Source: Calliopsis andreniformis
Lineage: Eukaryota; Arthropoda; Insecta; Hymenoptera; Andrenidae
Reading direction: 5' to 3'
Assembly: GCF_051401765.1 (NCBI RefSeq)
Contig: NC_135073.1
Coordinates: 6,448,001-6,512,000, forward strand
DNA length: 64,000 nucleotides
Below are positions 1 to 11,990 of the stretch, in pieces; position 1 is the stretch's first letter, and the number at the start of each line of letters is the position of its first letter. A program made the position numbers and the translations under genes. The notes beneath the pieces are model-generated. The model saw only the letters and a program-made list of their open reading frames with translations, ran no database searches and was not told the origin of the DNA.

Positions 1-2422
1 GTGTCAAAGATAAAGCGCGCTCATAACGAACATTAAATGACCACTCGGGGTTAGGTGTCTGGATGCCATGCTAGTCCCAGCGTGACGTGACCTATAATAC
101 ACGTGATGTGACAATATTACACCGCATGCCGTGAATTTTCTGAAAGCCATTTCATCGTGATCGAGGCAGTGGACATCAGCCATGATACGACCAGCTCGTT
201 CTACATACAGCTATTACAAGCGAGGCATCGCGATAAGTATTGGCGCTATACCTTGCAAAGGCTAGTCGCAATAAAGGGGCAAAGAAAATGGAATCTTTAA
301 CGAACGGAGGAAACAAAGATCGAGTCGCTTATGCCTGTAATACCATTAACTTTAAAAGCGCCCTAAATCTGTTCCGATAAAATCTCGTACGTGCGCATAA
401 TCTGAAAGAAGAAACGCCTACAGCTTCTGTGTCTAACTTTTTTAGGTCCCGCCAGTTATCTGGAGTTTACTTAACGCCCTGTGAAATATTAATGAGCCGT
501 GAGAAATCAGGCGTACCTGCTATTACTACTTTACTTACGTTTTCATTAGCGTGTATTATATAGAGTGGAGTGTTCCAGTGGGGTCACTGGGGAATCCTAA
601 TTGTTCATGAATATGTGGGAGAATCGTCCAATGTAGAATTAGGTTATTCGAAGATGACTTCTTTTCTTGGAAGTTGAACTTCGATATAGGCATAATTTTA
701 GATTAGGTATTGCAATCATATTATACATTATTGTAAGTTATTCAATGAGTCATTTCGTTTTCTGTGAGGGTATAAGAAATAAATACAGAGTTTGTATTTT
801 AAAAATATCAATAATCCTCAAAAGTTAAGAAAAATAATTTCAAGAAGACTTGATTGCTTCTTTGAACATTACATTATTTAAAACAATTTTTTTTAAGAAA
901 TTATGTCTGAGTATGACTTTGCATCTCTATTATATTACGTGAATATTTAATTTATAAAGTTTGTAGAAATACTTAAATCTATATAGATACTATACCTTTA
1001 GGTATCCATGTTTTAGTTTGAAAAACGCATGATTCTAATAATTCGAAAAATCCTAAAATAATAGTTTTCCAACCTCAGATATTACTGCAAAGTTGGATCT
1101 TTGGTTCTATATTAAATTAATTTTTATAAGTTTTATTTATAACAAAATAAGATAGCCTTTAAAAGGTTCTTCAACGAGACATTATTACAATCATAATTTA
1201 TTTTTTGAATAATTTTCATCACAGAAGGTTCAAACTTTTCGAACCCAAAATGTAAAGTAAAAAGAGGAAATAATCGATAAGATAAATTAACATCTTTGCA
1301 ATGTCTCAGTCACGTTGTTCCCCCGTTAATATTAAGGTATGTCATTTCAACCTCACCCAATCTCATAATTTATTGATTAGCAACGACCATGATCCTCTTA
1401 GCCTCAGCCCTACACAGTGGGGAGGGACTACGGAATTGGGCTTCTATGCCAAATTGGCATCCTCGAGGTGCCGAAGATTATACTAGCGCTCCCAAGGCAT
1501 TTGCTTTTACAGCATCCAATAGCTAGCGTTATCGTAACCGTGGATCCATCCGGAGGGAAGAGAACCTTGTTTTATGATTAATAACAAACACGCTTAAACG
1601 TATGTATACGTCTCCATGTAATGCACCTGACTGAGAAAAGATGACTTTCTTGGACGTCATACTGCAAAACGGAGACAGATTAAATTCAAAGATCTGGAAT
1701 CGACCAGTTTTATGTGGAGCTTATTTCAATTTTCATTATTAATATTATACATGGTAAGAAATATTTCTTTCATTGTCAGAAATTCAATTCTAGAAAGGCT
1801 AATGTTTAGTAAAATTTGCAATATTTTTTAGATATTTACAGTGATCAGGCAAGTGTTCTAATACTTCTGAACTAGAGTGTACATAAACTGCTTTCTTCGA
1901 ACGTATGTTGCCGCTGGTGCACGTGGTTCGAACACAAATTCAGAAAAAAATGGTACAACATGAGGCATTGACCCCTCGGTGGGGGTGGGTCGTACGGGCT
2001 CCCATTTTTTCGCCTGCACTATATGTACCACATTCTGTTTAGGAGAATTTTTTTTAAATAATTGTTCAGCCATTGTGAAGACCGTATAACCACTTGACTT
2101 AATAAACATAAGCTCTTTAATGATATTGACTACTACCATAATTTACTAAAAATTCTATTACACTAACAATAATGCCATCTAAGAAAAAAAATCAGTTTTA
2201 ATTCATTTTCATATTTATTCTATAATACTCATACTTTCCCTTCTTCGAATAGATGTCGCTATTTTTTTCAATACATTCATAATTCTTAATATCATATAAG
2301 TATGGATAATATGTTAATCAACATGTGTAAGGGTTAATTGATTTTTTCAGCCATTTCTGCATAAAGTTATCAAATGTACTCCAAGTAATTCATAGGAGAA
2401 CTGTATTGTTAGAACTGCGAAA
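1..2422. other. Intergenic or intronic DNA, no gene recognised
   Basis: Mixed-composition DNA with frequent stops in all frames. The open frames here, up to 93 codons on the minus strand at 1858-2139, have no recognisable motif and look like chance. The one local structure I can point to is a 15-bp palindrome, ATGCCAAATTGGCAT, at 1446-1460. No repeat shared with the rest of the window was seen. Confidence 0.6.
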
Positions 2423-2625
2423 CTAACGCAGCAGAGTCCGTGTTGCAATTATGGATACCGTTTGGGTATCATTCAAACTTTCGCGACTGATCCTCTTCAC
2501 CGAAGTCGAAGTCGCTTGCAAAGTCCTCGACGTCTGGTCGAGTTTCGGATGCATCGAGGTTCTTTCGATATTATGGGTCTCCAGCCCTTCGGTTCCCGGC
2601 TCGCTGACGCTGTTTATACTATGAA
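2423..2625 (-). other. Possible terminal coding exon
   Basis: Read on the minus strand this block is open and ends in a TAG stop at 2423-2425. The sequence just upstream (plus-strand side above about 2612) reads as a possible splice acceptor, ATAAACAG followed by GTCAGCGAG. Codon third positions are clearly richer in G and C than the surrounding AT-rich DNA, which is what real exons look like in such genomes. The peptide is Ser/Thr-rich (for example SRESLNDTQTVS) with no domain I recognise. The plus strand of the same DNA is also open for 92 codons, so this may only be a GC-rich non-coding island. It is a candidate, not a called gene. Confidence 0.22.
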
Positions 2626-3639
2626 TTATGTAGAAGCCACGTCTCACGAACGAAACGAGAGCACGATAAAAAGTGCTACTACCACCGTAATATTTCAGAA
2701 TTCCTATTCAAATGAACGGGCACGATTTGACTCGTATTAAGGCAAATGATTAAGATGCTTTGGACCGATAGAATCGATTTATGAGACCTTAGGACGATCA
2801 GGAATATCGATTGACTGGGCTATCAAAGGGATGGTATTTCATTAAATGGAAATGGAATTTTTTAATTTTAATAGTATTGACGATAGGATGTATTATGAAT
2901 GATTATGATTTCTTGTTTCTTTTTGAGAATATTGTGTTTATTTTTTATTAACAATGAGCGAAAAAAAATATAGATCGATGTAATTATTATAAATTAGATA
3001 TTTTTCCAAAAGGTTGATGTTCTTCATCTTGCTTATATTGATGTTCTTCATTTCAGTTTTCTCTTGTCACTCTTTAAATGCGTTTTACGATAAGATTTTG
3101 TTATGTTTTTAGATTATTCATTGTAAAGTATATTATACATATATTTTATCTATCTTATGTTATAAGAAGCTTTCACATGTAGGTTAAAGTTATGTCACGA
3201 CATCAGTTTTTGTAAAAGTAGGTATCAAGAAAGTTCTGTCACAGGTGTCATTGATTATTAAAAATTTCGGTAATTTCTATTTAGTTGTTTCGGTTCTCGA
3301 GATCTTTTTATCAAACAGGGTACCAGCCTATATTGAAAAATATTTCTTCGAAATCTTAACAAAACGTTCCCTTAGGAAGGGCTTTTTCGAATTTATGACG
3401 GATTTAATTAACCAAGAAATGCATATCATTACCTTCACTGGCACATTTCTATGGAACTTTTTACTCTACGAACCAACTAAGGACACAATTTAATTCCATT
3501 TAATTCTAGTCAAACCAATTCGCAAATAGCCTCAGCTTTCTAGAGGTCTCTCAAATAACTCATTGAAATACTTCGATGAGAAATATATTATCACGTATGA
3601 CGTTTACAATTCATTGAAATGCGTTGTTTGCCAAGAGAT
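2626..3639. other. AT-rich DNA, no gene recognised
   Basis: AT-rich DNA. An 82-codon plus-strand frame at 3245-3493 has no recognisable motif and AT-rich codons typical of chance frames. Nothing else seen. Confidence 0.6.
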
Positions 3640-3990
3640 ATAAATTGTCCAATCGATCTCGTTGATGGATAGTAGGACAAGGTGGGAAAGAAGCATCGTA
3701 TGCTCCCGTATGCATGTATGGATGACGTTCCTACGCATGATGCCGAGCACGTGGTCGTGACAGTGGGCACGCACAGTCACAGATTATCGAGTGGCACACG
3801 GCACGAGTAGTACGGCGCAAAGCGTGCCAATCGATGCTCAGACACGTACACCATGCCCCCAACCTCACTCCAATCTGGTTAGCAGTCGCTAACCAACCCA
3901 AACAGTGGTCTCCAGGTACGGTATAAATTAAAGCAATTTACGTATTACGCGCGTTCCTCTGCTCCAGATGTGACAACTGTCACAACAATC
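3640..3990. other. GC-rich island with a hairpin and an E-box
   Basis: A sharply bounded block richer in G, C and CpG than its flanks. It holds a CACGTG E-box palindrome at 3748-3753 and a perfect hairpin at 3876-3895: stem TGGTTAGC (3876-3883), loop AGTC, and the complementary arm GCTAACCA. No open frame spans it. Such islands in insect gene deserts can be conserved enhancers, but that is inference here. Confidence 0.4.
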
Positions 3991-4311
3991 AATGCGATCA
4001 AAGTTAACCGTTATAACTTCCTTTGCGTTATGTTCATTTATTTTATTTTTGACTGTGTTCAGCTATGACAATTATTCGCGCGGAATGAATGTTTGTTATT
4101 TTCTTCTGGCTCTTATTCCTGCTTGGCGCGACTCCCTTGAGACCAGGAAATCTTAGATGCGAAAATATAAATTAATGAGAAACTTGCAACTAACCAGCGT
4201 CGGGGAAAAATTGCACCTTGATTATATCCTAAATTGTTTTTTCCTTCCAAGCATTTGAAAGTAGGTCCATTCGAGAAGAGCACCTTGTGTATAAATATTT
4301 TAACGTTATAT

Positions 4312-4340
4312 TATACAGGGCGTTCCCTATACAGGGCGTA
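4312..4340. repeat. Short direct repeat, TATACAGGGCG
   Basis: TATACAGGGCG occurs twice about 17 bases apart. The motif resembles the TA-CAGGGYG terminus of several foldback elements in this window (19.6, 24.9 and 41.6 kb), so these may be two stacked element ends. No matching opposite end was found nearby. Confidence 0.4.
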
Positions 4341-4387
4341 TACTAAAATAAAACGAAAATTAAGGGCGATGAAAATACCTGTAATAT

Positions 4388-4698
4388 ATGTCTGAATTAA
4401 GTCTTATTCTACTGCCGATGTGCGCTTGCCAAGGCAGACACTTAAACTAGTAAAATATCCTAACCCAGATACAGCAAAGTCAGTAGAATAAGCCCAAATC
4501 AGACATACTACAATTAGGCACATCAAAGCGAATAATCTTTGTGCCAGTTGTCAAATAATTCCTGAGTCAGACACAGAAAGATCAGTAGAATGAGACACAA
4601 GTCAAACACACTTTCCGCGTATTTGACATGTTTTATTAATGATTTTAAAACGAGGCTTTAAACTCTATCCTTCTTGATTTTCGTCCTATTTTAAAATG
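4388..4698. repeat. CAGTAGAAT-family repeat, compound copy
   Basis: The inverted arm at 4388-4414 (GTCTGAATTAAGTCTTATTC then TACTG) pairs with CAGTAGAATAAGCCCAAATC plus AGACAT at 4481-4506. A second copy of that arm, with about 8 bases of matching sequence upstream, starts at 4583. The spacing of 102 bases between the last two suggests a local duplication. From 4583 to about 4698 the sequence follows the family order seen at 23.4, 40.1 and 58.3 kb: CAGTAGAAT, a TCAGACAC-like step, a TTAATGATTTTAAAACGAGG-like step and TTTTCGTCCTATTTT. No coding capacity. The family behaves like a non-autonomous foldback transposon; its class is unknown. Confidence 0.65.
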
Positions 4699-4757
4699 TA
4701 TTTAACCCTCTTAAACAAGATATCGATCTATCGGTAATAGGACAGTGTTAAAATTGC

Positions 4758-4857
4758 CACGAACCAATTTATTGGTACCTACTTTAAGGCTCTTCTAACG
4801 TCCAACTTTTTTTACTGTTAAATGTGCGGGAAAAAGTACAACTTTTTTTGGTTCGTG
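4758..4857. repeat. Small foldback
   Basis: CACGAACCAA at 4758-4767 is the exact reverse complement of TTGGTTCGTG at 4848-4857, with an 80-base loop that also contains two TACAACTTTTTTT-like stretches. It may be a decayed element; no target duplication was found. Confidence 0.4.
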
Positions 4858-5389
4858 TACTCTGGCAGGATTTGTCGACATGTGGAAAAAATTTTGTTCA
4901 CCAATAGCAATATTTGTGGGGAGTACAGAATTGTTTCGTGATAGATAAAAACTATATAAATATTGGCTTTGCGATTTTCACTATATCTGTGGTTAGGGGG
5001 CTGGTACTAAAAGGATTAATATTCGCTGCGAATTGCTGTGGTTACGAATACTTCACCTTGTTTTGTAGAAACTTTTAAATATACAAGGACTACATACTGT
5101 AAACATTAATATACTATTACATAGAAAGGAACTTCCTCAATCCATTTAGAATCTTCAAAATTAAATGCAGATGAAATGTACAGAGCAAGAATACATCAAC
5201 CACTGTGCATAATGTTATCAATCTATGCGATTAATAAATAGAAGAGTCTAAGTAAGCAAATTTCGCCGAATTGTATGAAAGATTCATGTAATCATCCTGC
5301 TACAAACGTTCCGTGAAGCATTTCTTGCGTGTCAAATATCGAGCACAGATACGAGGAAGGAAGGAACAAGAGGATCACAATTACATGCT
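4858..5389. other. AT-rich DNA, nothing recognised
   Basis: No repeat, open frame of interest or RNA gene seen. Confidence 0.5.
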
Positions 5390-5760
5390 ATTTCACCTTT
5401 GTTCCTCCCCTCTCAAGGCACAGCCGAGCGTGAGATCAGCAGGAACAAAAATGGCGTACTAACGAACCAGAAAGTGCTTAACAGAATCAAGTCCTTGGCA
5501 GTCTTCGTCGTGCCATCCGATTAATTCGTGTAGCTCGGCTCTTATTATGAGAAAGTCGGTTTTCCGCTCCTTCGCTCGTTGAGCTGATCAGACGTCTCGT
5601 CCTAATGCGACCTCTACTCATCGAGGGAAACGTCTTTCAATTGCATTTCGCGACAATCGATGAAGTAGACACTGCCTATCATTGCTTGGCCTCGATCCAT
5701 TGTTCTGGCTCAGCATTAATCATCCCTGTCGAACGTTGTCAGAGGAAAAAATGGAATTGT
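5390..5760. other. GC-rich island
   Basis: Richer in G, C and CpG than its flanks, with stops in all frames. No specific site could be assigned. Possible regulatory DNA. Confidence 0.35.
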
Positions 5761-7869
5761 GCTCGCTAAAATGAGAGTGTGATAAAAATGTCTTTATATA
5801 TTGCTTCTATTCTTTTAGAAATATTTAATATGGAAATATATATTTTAGATAAATTGCTTAAGTTTCTTTTTCAATTACAAGTTCTATTTATTTTTTATAT
5901 TACGAAAATTGAAACAATTTTATTGCTTCGTTTTATAGGATTAAAAGGCTGTTACATTTTTTTAAACAATTTTTTATATCTGCTGCAGTTTCCAAGATGT
6001 AGGTGTAGGAAAATAGGGAAACACGTGTTAACCTCTAAGGGGTGTATTTACCCTAAAGAATCAAAAAGTAACAAGTACAGAAAATTAGCCGATACTTCTC
6101 TTGAGGTCTCCTACAAACCCGCAGTTTGAAAAAAAATCAGAATTTTCAGAGTGTCGAAATTCCCTTGGCCTTGTGTGACATACTTTGAACATAATACAGG
6201 CTGAAATAACTCTTATAACTTATTGAAGTATTTCAATTTTATTACTTTTATTACTTTTATTAGGTATAGGCAGAGAAACTTCAGATTCAAATTATTCATG
6301 TAAACTGATAGTATAGTATAACCATCTTGTCTATCAGTCTGTATTAACAGATAATTTGATTCTGAAATTAATCCAGGTAATTTGATCCAGTTGGTTAATG
6401 ATTTATGATTTGCGTGAGACGACAGTGCTAAGTTTAGAATTCAAATTAATTAGACAAGCTCTTGTTTCTAACAAAATTTAATATTCATGTTTTAATTATG
6501 TTAAGCTATGACTCATCCATTATTCAATTATACATATTTTTAGTTACGTTCAAAGTCCACGAACAGAAATTATAAGTGCATACTTTTATGGGGATTTGAG
6601 CTGCATGTGAGTATTTGTAATTAGAGGTCGCTCTCGGATTGGATGAATAGAAATGGAATTGGAAATGGTTGATAGCTCGATTTGCTTCAACTCACCTAAT
6701 TGGCTTATAGATCGAGCGATGGACAATATAGTGATTGGTAATCAAGAGTAATCGTTTAACGATCATTGAGTGTAGATTGAGAGTATTTGAAAATTAAATA
6801 TCCTGTTAATATATCTATTGTAGATATTTGAATTAGTTCTAATTTTCGACAATTTGAATAAAACGATTTATTATATGTTTAAAGGGAGAAATTTGAATAG
6901 CTATCTTCAGATATAAAAATTTAGTGTACTATGTTTCAATATTAATTTGTAGATTTTGAAGTAAAAATAAATAACCTTAATACAAATTTATTATACATAC
7001 ACTACATGTCAACTCAATATGTTAAACAAGTAATATTTTTCCTGCAAATATATCAATATTCTTGTAAATTATTTATTAGTCGTTCTTCTCTTGTATTTCA
7101 AGAGAAACTAAATAAACCCAAGCGTTTCCATTTTCAAACATTTCAGTGAAAAATGTAGGTCGTGTGTATGCAAATTCAACGAGCAATATCGTTTCCCCAA
7201 AAAATCAAAAATATGTAAATATAAAATCGATACGAATAGCAATGATAAAATTTTAATCCCTTCAATTTATAACTCAATATATTTTTATTGTTCAATGAAT
7301 TTTTATGGTAATTAGCTGCAAATTTTACCGCACCTTCACTTTCGTCGTTCAAAGTCAAGGATAAACATAAATTCACACGGATTACTACAGAAACGACAAA
7401 AAGCACGTAGCCTCTCATGAGCGAGGAATAATTTCCCTGTGAGATGTAAATTAGTAATTTTCGTGACAGATTTGCGGCGGTGAAGTACTCCGAGTAACGT
7501 TAATCAACGAAGGAACTACTTCAGCGTGTTAAAAACCGCGAGATATTGTTGAAAAGTTATTAATAGGTATGTCGGACTGTAAAACTAAACTTTATTGTGA
7601 AATTCTACGAAAATGTTCCATATCGTAAGTGAAATAATGATGAAAGAATAAAATCAGATAATATAATTTATGATGCAATGTGGATCAAATTGTATTTTCT
7701 TTTTCTCTGTTTTAAGTATTCTAACTAATACTCTGTTTGAATATGTCATAATTATTTTACATAGTCGGAACAAGTAGTAGAATGTTCAGTTATTTATTAT
7801 AATTACGTATGCGTGTTTCAATGTTTGAGGAACAACAAATCATTTGCGAAATTATTTGTAACATATCCT
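5761..7869. other. AT-rich DNA with a chance ORF
   Basis: Mostly AT-rich. A 116-codon plus-strand frame at 5779-6129 encodes a Leu/Ile/Phe-rich peptide of the kind AT-rich DNA yields by chance; I do not call it a gene. A 9-bp microsatellite-like run, ATTACTTTT repeated about 2.3 times, lies at 6241-6262. An 80-codon minus-strand frame at 7176-7418 is also judged chance. Confidence 0.55.
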
Positions 7870-9085
7870 ATAAGGACGCGAACTCCCCACCGCGATAGTT
7901 ACCGACGCCACCGCTAGGCGGCCACCACGCGAATCGCGATACCGCATTAGGATTCACGCGTCACTTAGCTGATAAGCAGCCGTGGTGGCCTCTAAACCAC
8001 AGCGTGTCAGCCATTCGTAGCATGCAAAGTATTGAGAAGCGAAATGGTTCCGAGACACTCTGTTTTTAACCGCTTTCTTTTTTTTTTTTGTTTTTTTGCT
8101 TTTCGAACTTGCTTGCGGGTAGCAACCGGGTAGAGGTGGTGCATGTCGTTCGATCTTAGACGAACTCGTCTATCCTCCGGTCATTAGCGAGGTCTACTTC
8201 ACGTGAGAAGTCTTTGGACGCTCCGTGATAATCGACCAGGCGAATGCTGGAAGGTTATGGGCTGAGGCATATGTACCACCACCCCGGATCTGCCCGATGG
8301 TGCACCACTTTACTCCGCTTTCTAAGTCTTAAGTTTATCGAGATACTCTAAGAACTAGACTAGATGCCGTTTTAGAACTTAAGTTTGTAAATAATAAATT
8401 TTAAGAAATAAAGTGTAATAAATTGTTAAAATTTTTGGGACCCTTGTCGTTTAGAGAAAGAACGTGTTTTCTGAGAACTGGTGTCGCCGAAAAATGAGGA
8501 AGGGAGTAAATTCTATTTGGGCCCTGGGAATTTGGTGAAAAAACGGCATTTCCAGGACATGGTATCGTAGGACGATCAGGGAAAGCGTTGAATTATCGTT
8601 GGGACCTTTTACTTTAAGGAAAGAATGCTTTTAGGGATAGTGTGTAACAAGATAAAGGGAGGAAAGCTGAGCCTATACACAAGGCACGGCGGGGAGTACT
8701 TTCTCTTTAATAAACCGACTGCTTCGGACGACACTTGAAACAGACGCTGTAAACAATGGACGTACGGGTGTCTCCGACTCCAGCGTCGATTCAGGAGTCC
8801 TCGAACTCCATCGTCCAACCGATCTGGCTTCGGGAGTCGACGATTCCAGCGAAGTATCAGCGGCGACCACGGAGCAGTGACTCTAACACTGACTAGCAGG
8901 GCAGCAGCCCCTGTCTCGCGTTCAGATACTAGCGAGACCGCCCACGTAGGTTAAGTGTAGCAATAAAGGATATTTTGCAATCACAGCCTCGCCTCGTTCA
9001 TTCATCGTCGCTAACTCAATATACCGACTAAGTCGGCACCTTTTCTTCCTCGTCCTCCGGTGACCACGCTGAACGTGGTCACACA
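7870..9085. other. GC-rich block, possible degraded LTR retroelement
   Basis: The longest GC- and CpG-rich block in the first 10 kb. Retroelement-like traits are two AATAAA signals on the plus strand (about 8403 and 8963), two related segments beginning TTGGGACC (about 8436 and 8599), and a right edge that forms a hairpin: GTGACCACG, loop CTGAA, CGTGGTCAC at about 9059-9081, followed by CA. Many LTRs end in CA next to a short inverted repeat. A 44-codon plus-strand frame starts at about 8757. No gag, protease or reverse transcriptase motif is visible, and no matching TGTGACCACG start was found upstream, so a gene promoter or first-exon island remains an alternative. A T-rich tract lies at about 8067-8098. 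Confidence 0.3.
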
Positions 9086-11079
9086 TTGATCACGTTAATA
9101 AGTGAGAAATTTAAAAATTTAATAACAACTGAAATTAATCAGTTTGACTTTTAAACGATTCAATGACAAATGTTTGATAGTTCTTTGGAAATTCGATTTA
9201 ACACATATGGTACTAAGGTGAAATTACCTTGATCAAGCTTTGAAAGTTCAAGTAGTTATAGAGTTCTAAGGACTGGAAACCACAAATGGAAACGATTTAG
9301 GAAATTCAAGACCAGTACTTTAAACGTAATTGAATACGTGGAAATTTGTATTGTAAATATGACTTGAATTTGAAAATTTAAAATTGTTTCATGCTGGAGA
9401 AATAATATTGGAATCCTTGAACAAGCCCTACTTGTGATGTTGAGGAATAATTTTTCTAAAACAAATTCTTCTTACCTTATAAGTTTTAATGAGGACAAAT
9501 AATAAGAAATTTTTTACAATAATTGAAAATAAAAATTTTAATATAAATATAATTTACAAATTGTAAACATAGAAATTAATACACAGTTCAAAGCTTGTTT
9601 GCGTTTCTTTTTCAAATGTATAGTTAGGAAATTAAGGACATTACTAAATACAAATACGGTTTTTGTAAAGTAGTGTAATGACTGTATTTCGGCCATCGTC
9701 GTCAGTTAGTTGGTCTGTTACTTTAAATGACCTCTTCTTATCTGTGCAACACTTCTGAAAATATTATGTACGTTATGATTTTCACATACTCATCCTAAAT
9801 AAACAATTATTGATATGATACATTAAATAATAGTACCTTACTAGTACCTGAAATAAAACTAATACTTAATAGTCTGGTAATTTTATTTATCTTATCGAAC
9901 CTTTCATAAGAAACAATTGTACATAGAATAACTTATTTCTGTAGAATGTTTATTATACAGATTCTAGAATATCAGTTCCATTGAAAATTTTTTACATAAA
10001 TTCTTTGCAGTAACATTTCTTTCCATTAAAATTCCACGGGAATAAATATTTTTTTAAATGAAATAAGTTCTAACAAAAATTTTCCATAAACGAGAATTAG
10101 GGGAAGGTGAGGGTAAATTGTATACTTAACTTTCTAGGCCCATAACTCCTTAATTTATAAGTTCAGTTGTAAAATTAAGAATTTACTTGTTAAAGGCATT
10201 TCTAATTAACATAAAACGGCGACAATATAATTGAAAAGTTTAAACATACTACTTATTTTAACAACAAAACAAATTGTCTACCTTTTCTGATTTTGCACCA
10301 TAGGGGTGGGTAAAACCATACATGGTATGAAATATTGCCCTTGAGCTTAACTGACAATAAAGAAGCTAAAAATTTCATTCACCATATTTGATATATTGTT
10401 CCTAATCTTCACCCAAGCCATTTTTTTGCAACTGTACACACAAATACTACTCTCACTATTATTTTTTCTAAATTCATTCAATTCTGTATTTCAGTATTAT
10501 TTCTCTCCTAGATTCAGAATGGTTATAATTTCAATTAGACATTAGTTTACGAATTGTTTCGGGTAAAATTGTGTAGCCAGTTTTGCTCTAAGACGTAGGT
10601 ACATAAACTTTTGTTTTCAATTAAGTACAAACACGAAAATAATGTTCAAGTTTCCTCAAAACACACTGTAAGTACATACTGATAACACATATCTTCGCGT
10701 TAATTCTTTTTCCAGTTACCAAAACACTGTTGTACACTTCTGAAATAAGTAAAAAATAAGATCAAAGCATATAAATCTGAACACAATTCAATAACTCATT
10801 ATAGCACATGTGTTTCGTGACAAAATTCTCTTGACATATAGTCATCGGATTTTTTCAATTAGTTATTGAAAAAAGCATGGCATATGGTTTAACCCGACTA
10901 TACGATTTTGGCCAGCTTTCTTCTACTTGTTCATTTCTCTCTCTGTCGAAGATCACCAGTTTTCAAAGTACCCTAGACAAATTCTTAAGCACAAGCTTTT
11001 ACTTCAATTCCACCCTAACTAAAGAATTAAACATCGATCGGTATGCAACACTGTCGCCATAAAATTCGACGTCGTGTCG
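9086..11079. other. AT-rich DNA, no gene recognised
   Basis: Strongly AT-rich. Two GGGTAAA-containing segments, about 10,100 (AGGGGAAGGTGAGGGTAAAT) and about 10,303 (AGGGGTGGGTAAAA), are related and in the same orientation; they may be ends of an old element. A 61-codon frame at 10877-11062 is judged chance. Confidence 0.5.
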
Positions 11080-11480
11080 TTAAAAGGCGAAGATAGATGT
11101 GAAATGTAAATCCGCTCTGATGTGATCCGAGAAGCCCTTCGCGGGAGATAGTGGAAGGCTGGGAAGTCCTTGACGAGGACCGTTCCGATTCAAAGCCGCA
11201 AAACTATTTTCCGATAACGACCGACACTCGGTTGGTGGGGTACATTTGTTCCAGGCTCGCGCTCTGATTGCACGGGACGTACCCTTTCCCCGGATGCATA
11301 TTTTACGACGTTGACAGATTTATTGCAGGCACGGTTATCCGGCTGTGCCAGCTTCTACCCTTATTTTATTATTTTTATTGTCACTTGTTTTTGTTTCATT
11401 CGTCTCAAAGACCCCCTGCCTTTGGCTGTCAGTAGCACGCTGCTCGGTAGACGGATGGGCAGGTTGCTCCATTATTAAAC
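11080..11480. other. GC-rich island
   Basis: CpG-rich DNA with no continuous frame. It is directly followed by the foldback element at 11,584. Function unknown. Confidence 0.35.
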
Positions 11481-11583
11481 TGTACGGTTAGATCGATGTC
11501 GAAATCGCGTTCGAATTAAGTTGCTTTTCTGATGTTGAACTGTTGCCTTCATATCAAAATGGAACACACACGAGTAGATATAA

Positions 11584-11987
11584 AGGTGCGGCTCCATTGA
11601 GACAATAAAGGGCAACATTTTGTTGCTGTTTCGTGCTTCTTGACAAAGCTGCCGCCTGCTGTTGTAATTTCATCATATTTCTGTTACTGGTGACAACGTC
11701 GTCGCTTGTTGTTTTTGTTCGCAATACAAACAAATTTTTCTTCAGTCTATGTATTTTGTTACCCGATTTTGTAGCCGCTGAAACGAACGCGGTTTATGCG
11801 TGCATATGTGGGCAATTTGTTGTAGGCAACAAATGTAGCCTAGAAAATCCAAATGCTTCTTGGGTTGTGTTGCTCCAGTGTGGACAAAATGTTTCTTGAA
11901 GTTACTGTTGGTTGGAAACTTTTTAGAACATGCAGCAGCAAGAAACGACAAAATGTTGCTCGTTGTTGCCTGAGTAGAACCGCACCT
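11584..11987. mobile_element. Foldback MITE with TAA target duplication
   Basis: The ends are inverted copies. The left arm starts AGGTGCGG and continues through GGCAACATTTTGTTGCTGTT; the right arm, read backwards, starts AGGTGCGG and passes through GAGCAACATTTTGTCGTTTC. The arms match imperfectly over roughly 60 bases. TAA lies immediately outside each end (11581-11583 and 11988-11990). A 3-base TWA duplication is the hallmark of the PIF/Harbinger superfamily, so a Harbinger-type MITE is the best inference. The interior carries repeated GCAACAAA-like words. The frames inside (88 codons plus, 69 codons minus) are by-products and show no transposase motif. Confidence 0.75.
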
Positions 11988-11990
11988 TAA

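Noticed and set aside
1446..1460. 15-bp palindrome as a factor-binding site
   Set aside because: The half-sites face the wrong way for an NFI site and one such palindrome is expected by chance at this scale.
5779..6129. 116-codon frame as a small membrane protein
   Set aside because: Hydrophobic composition is what AT-rich DNA encodes by chance; no start context or conserved feature.
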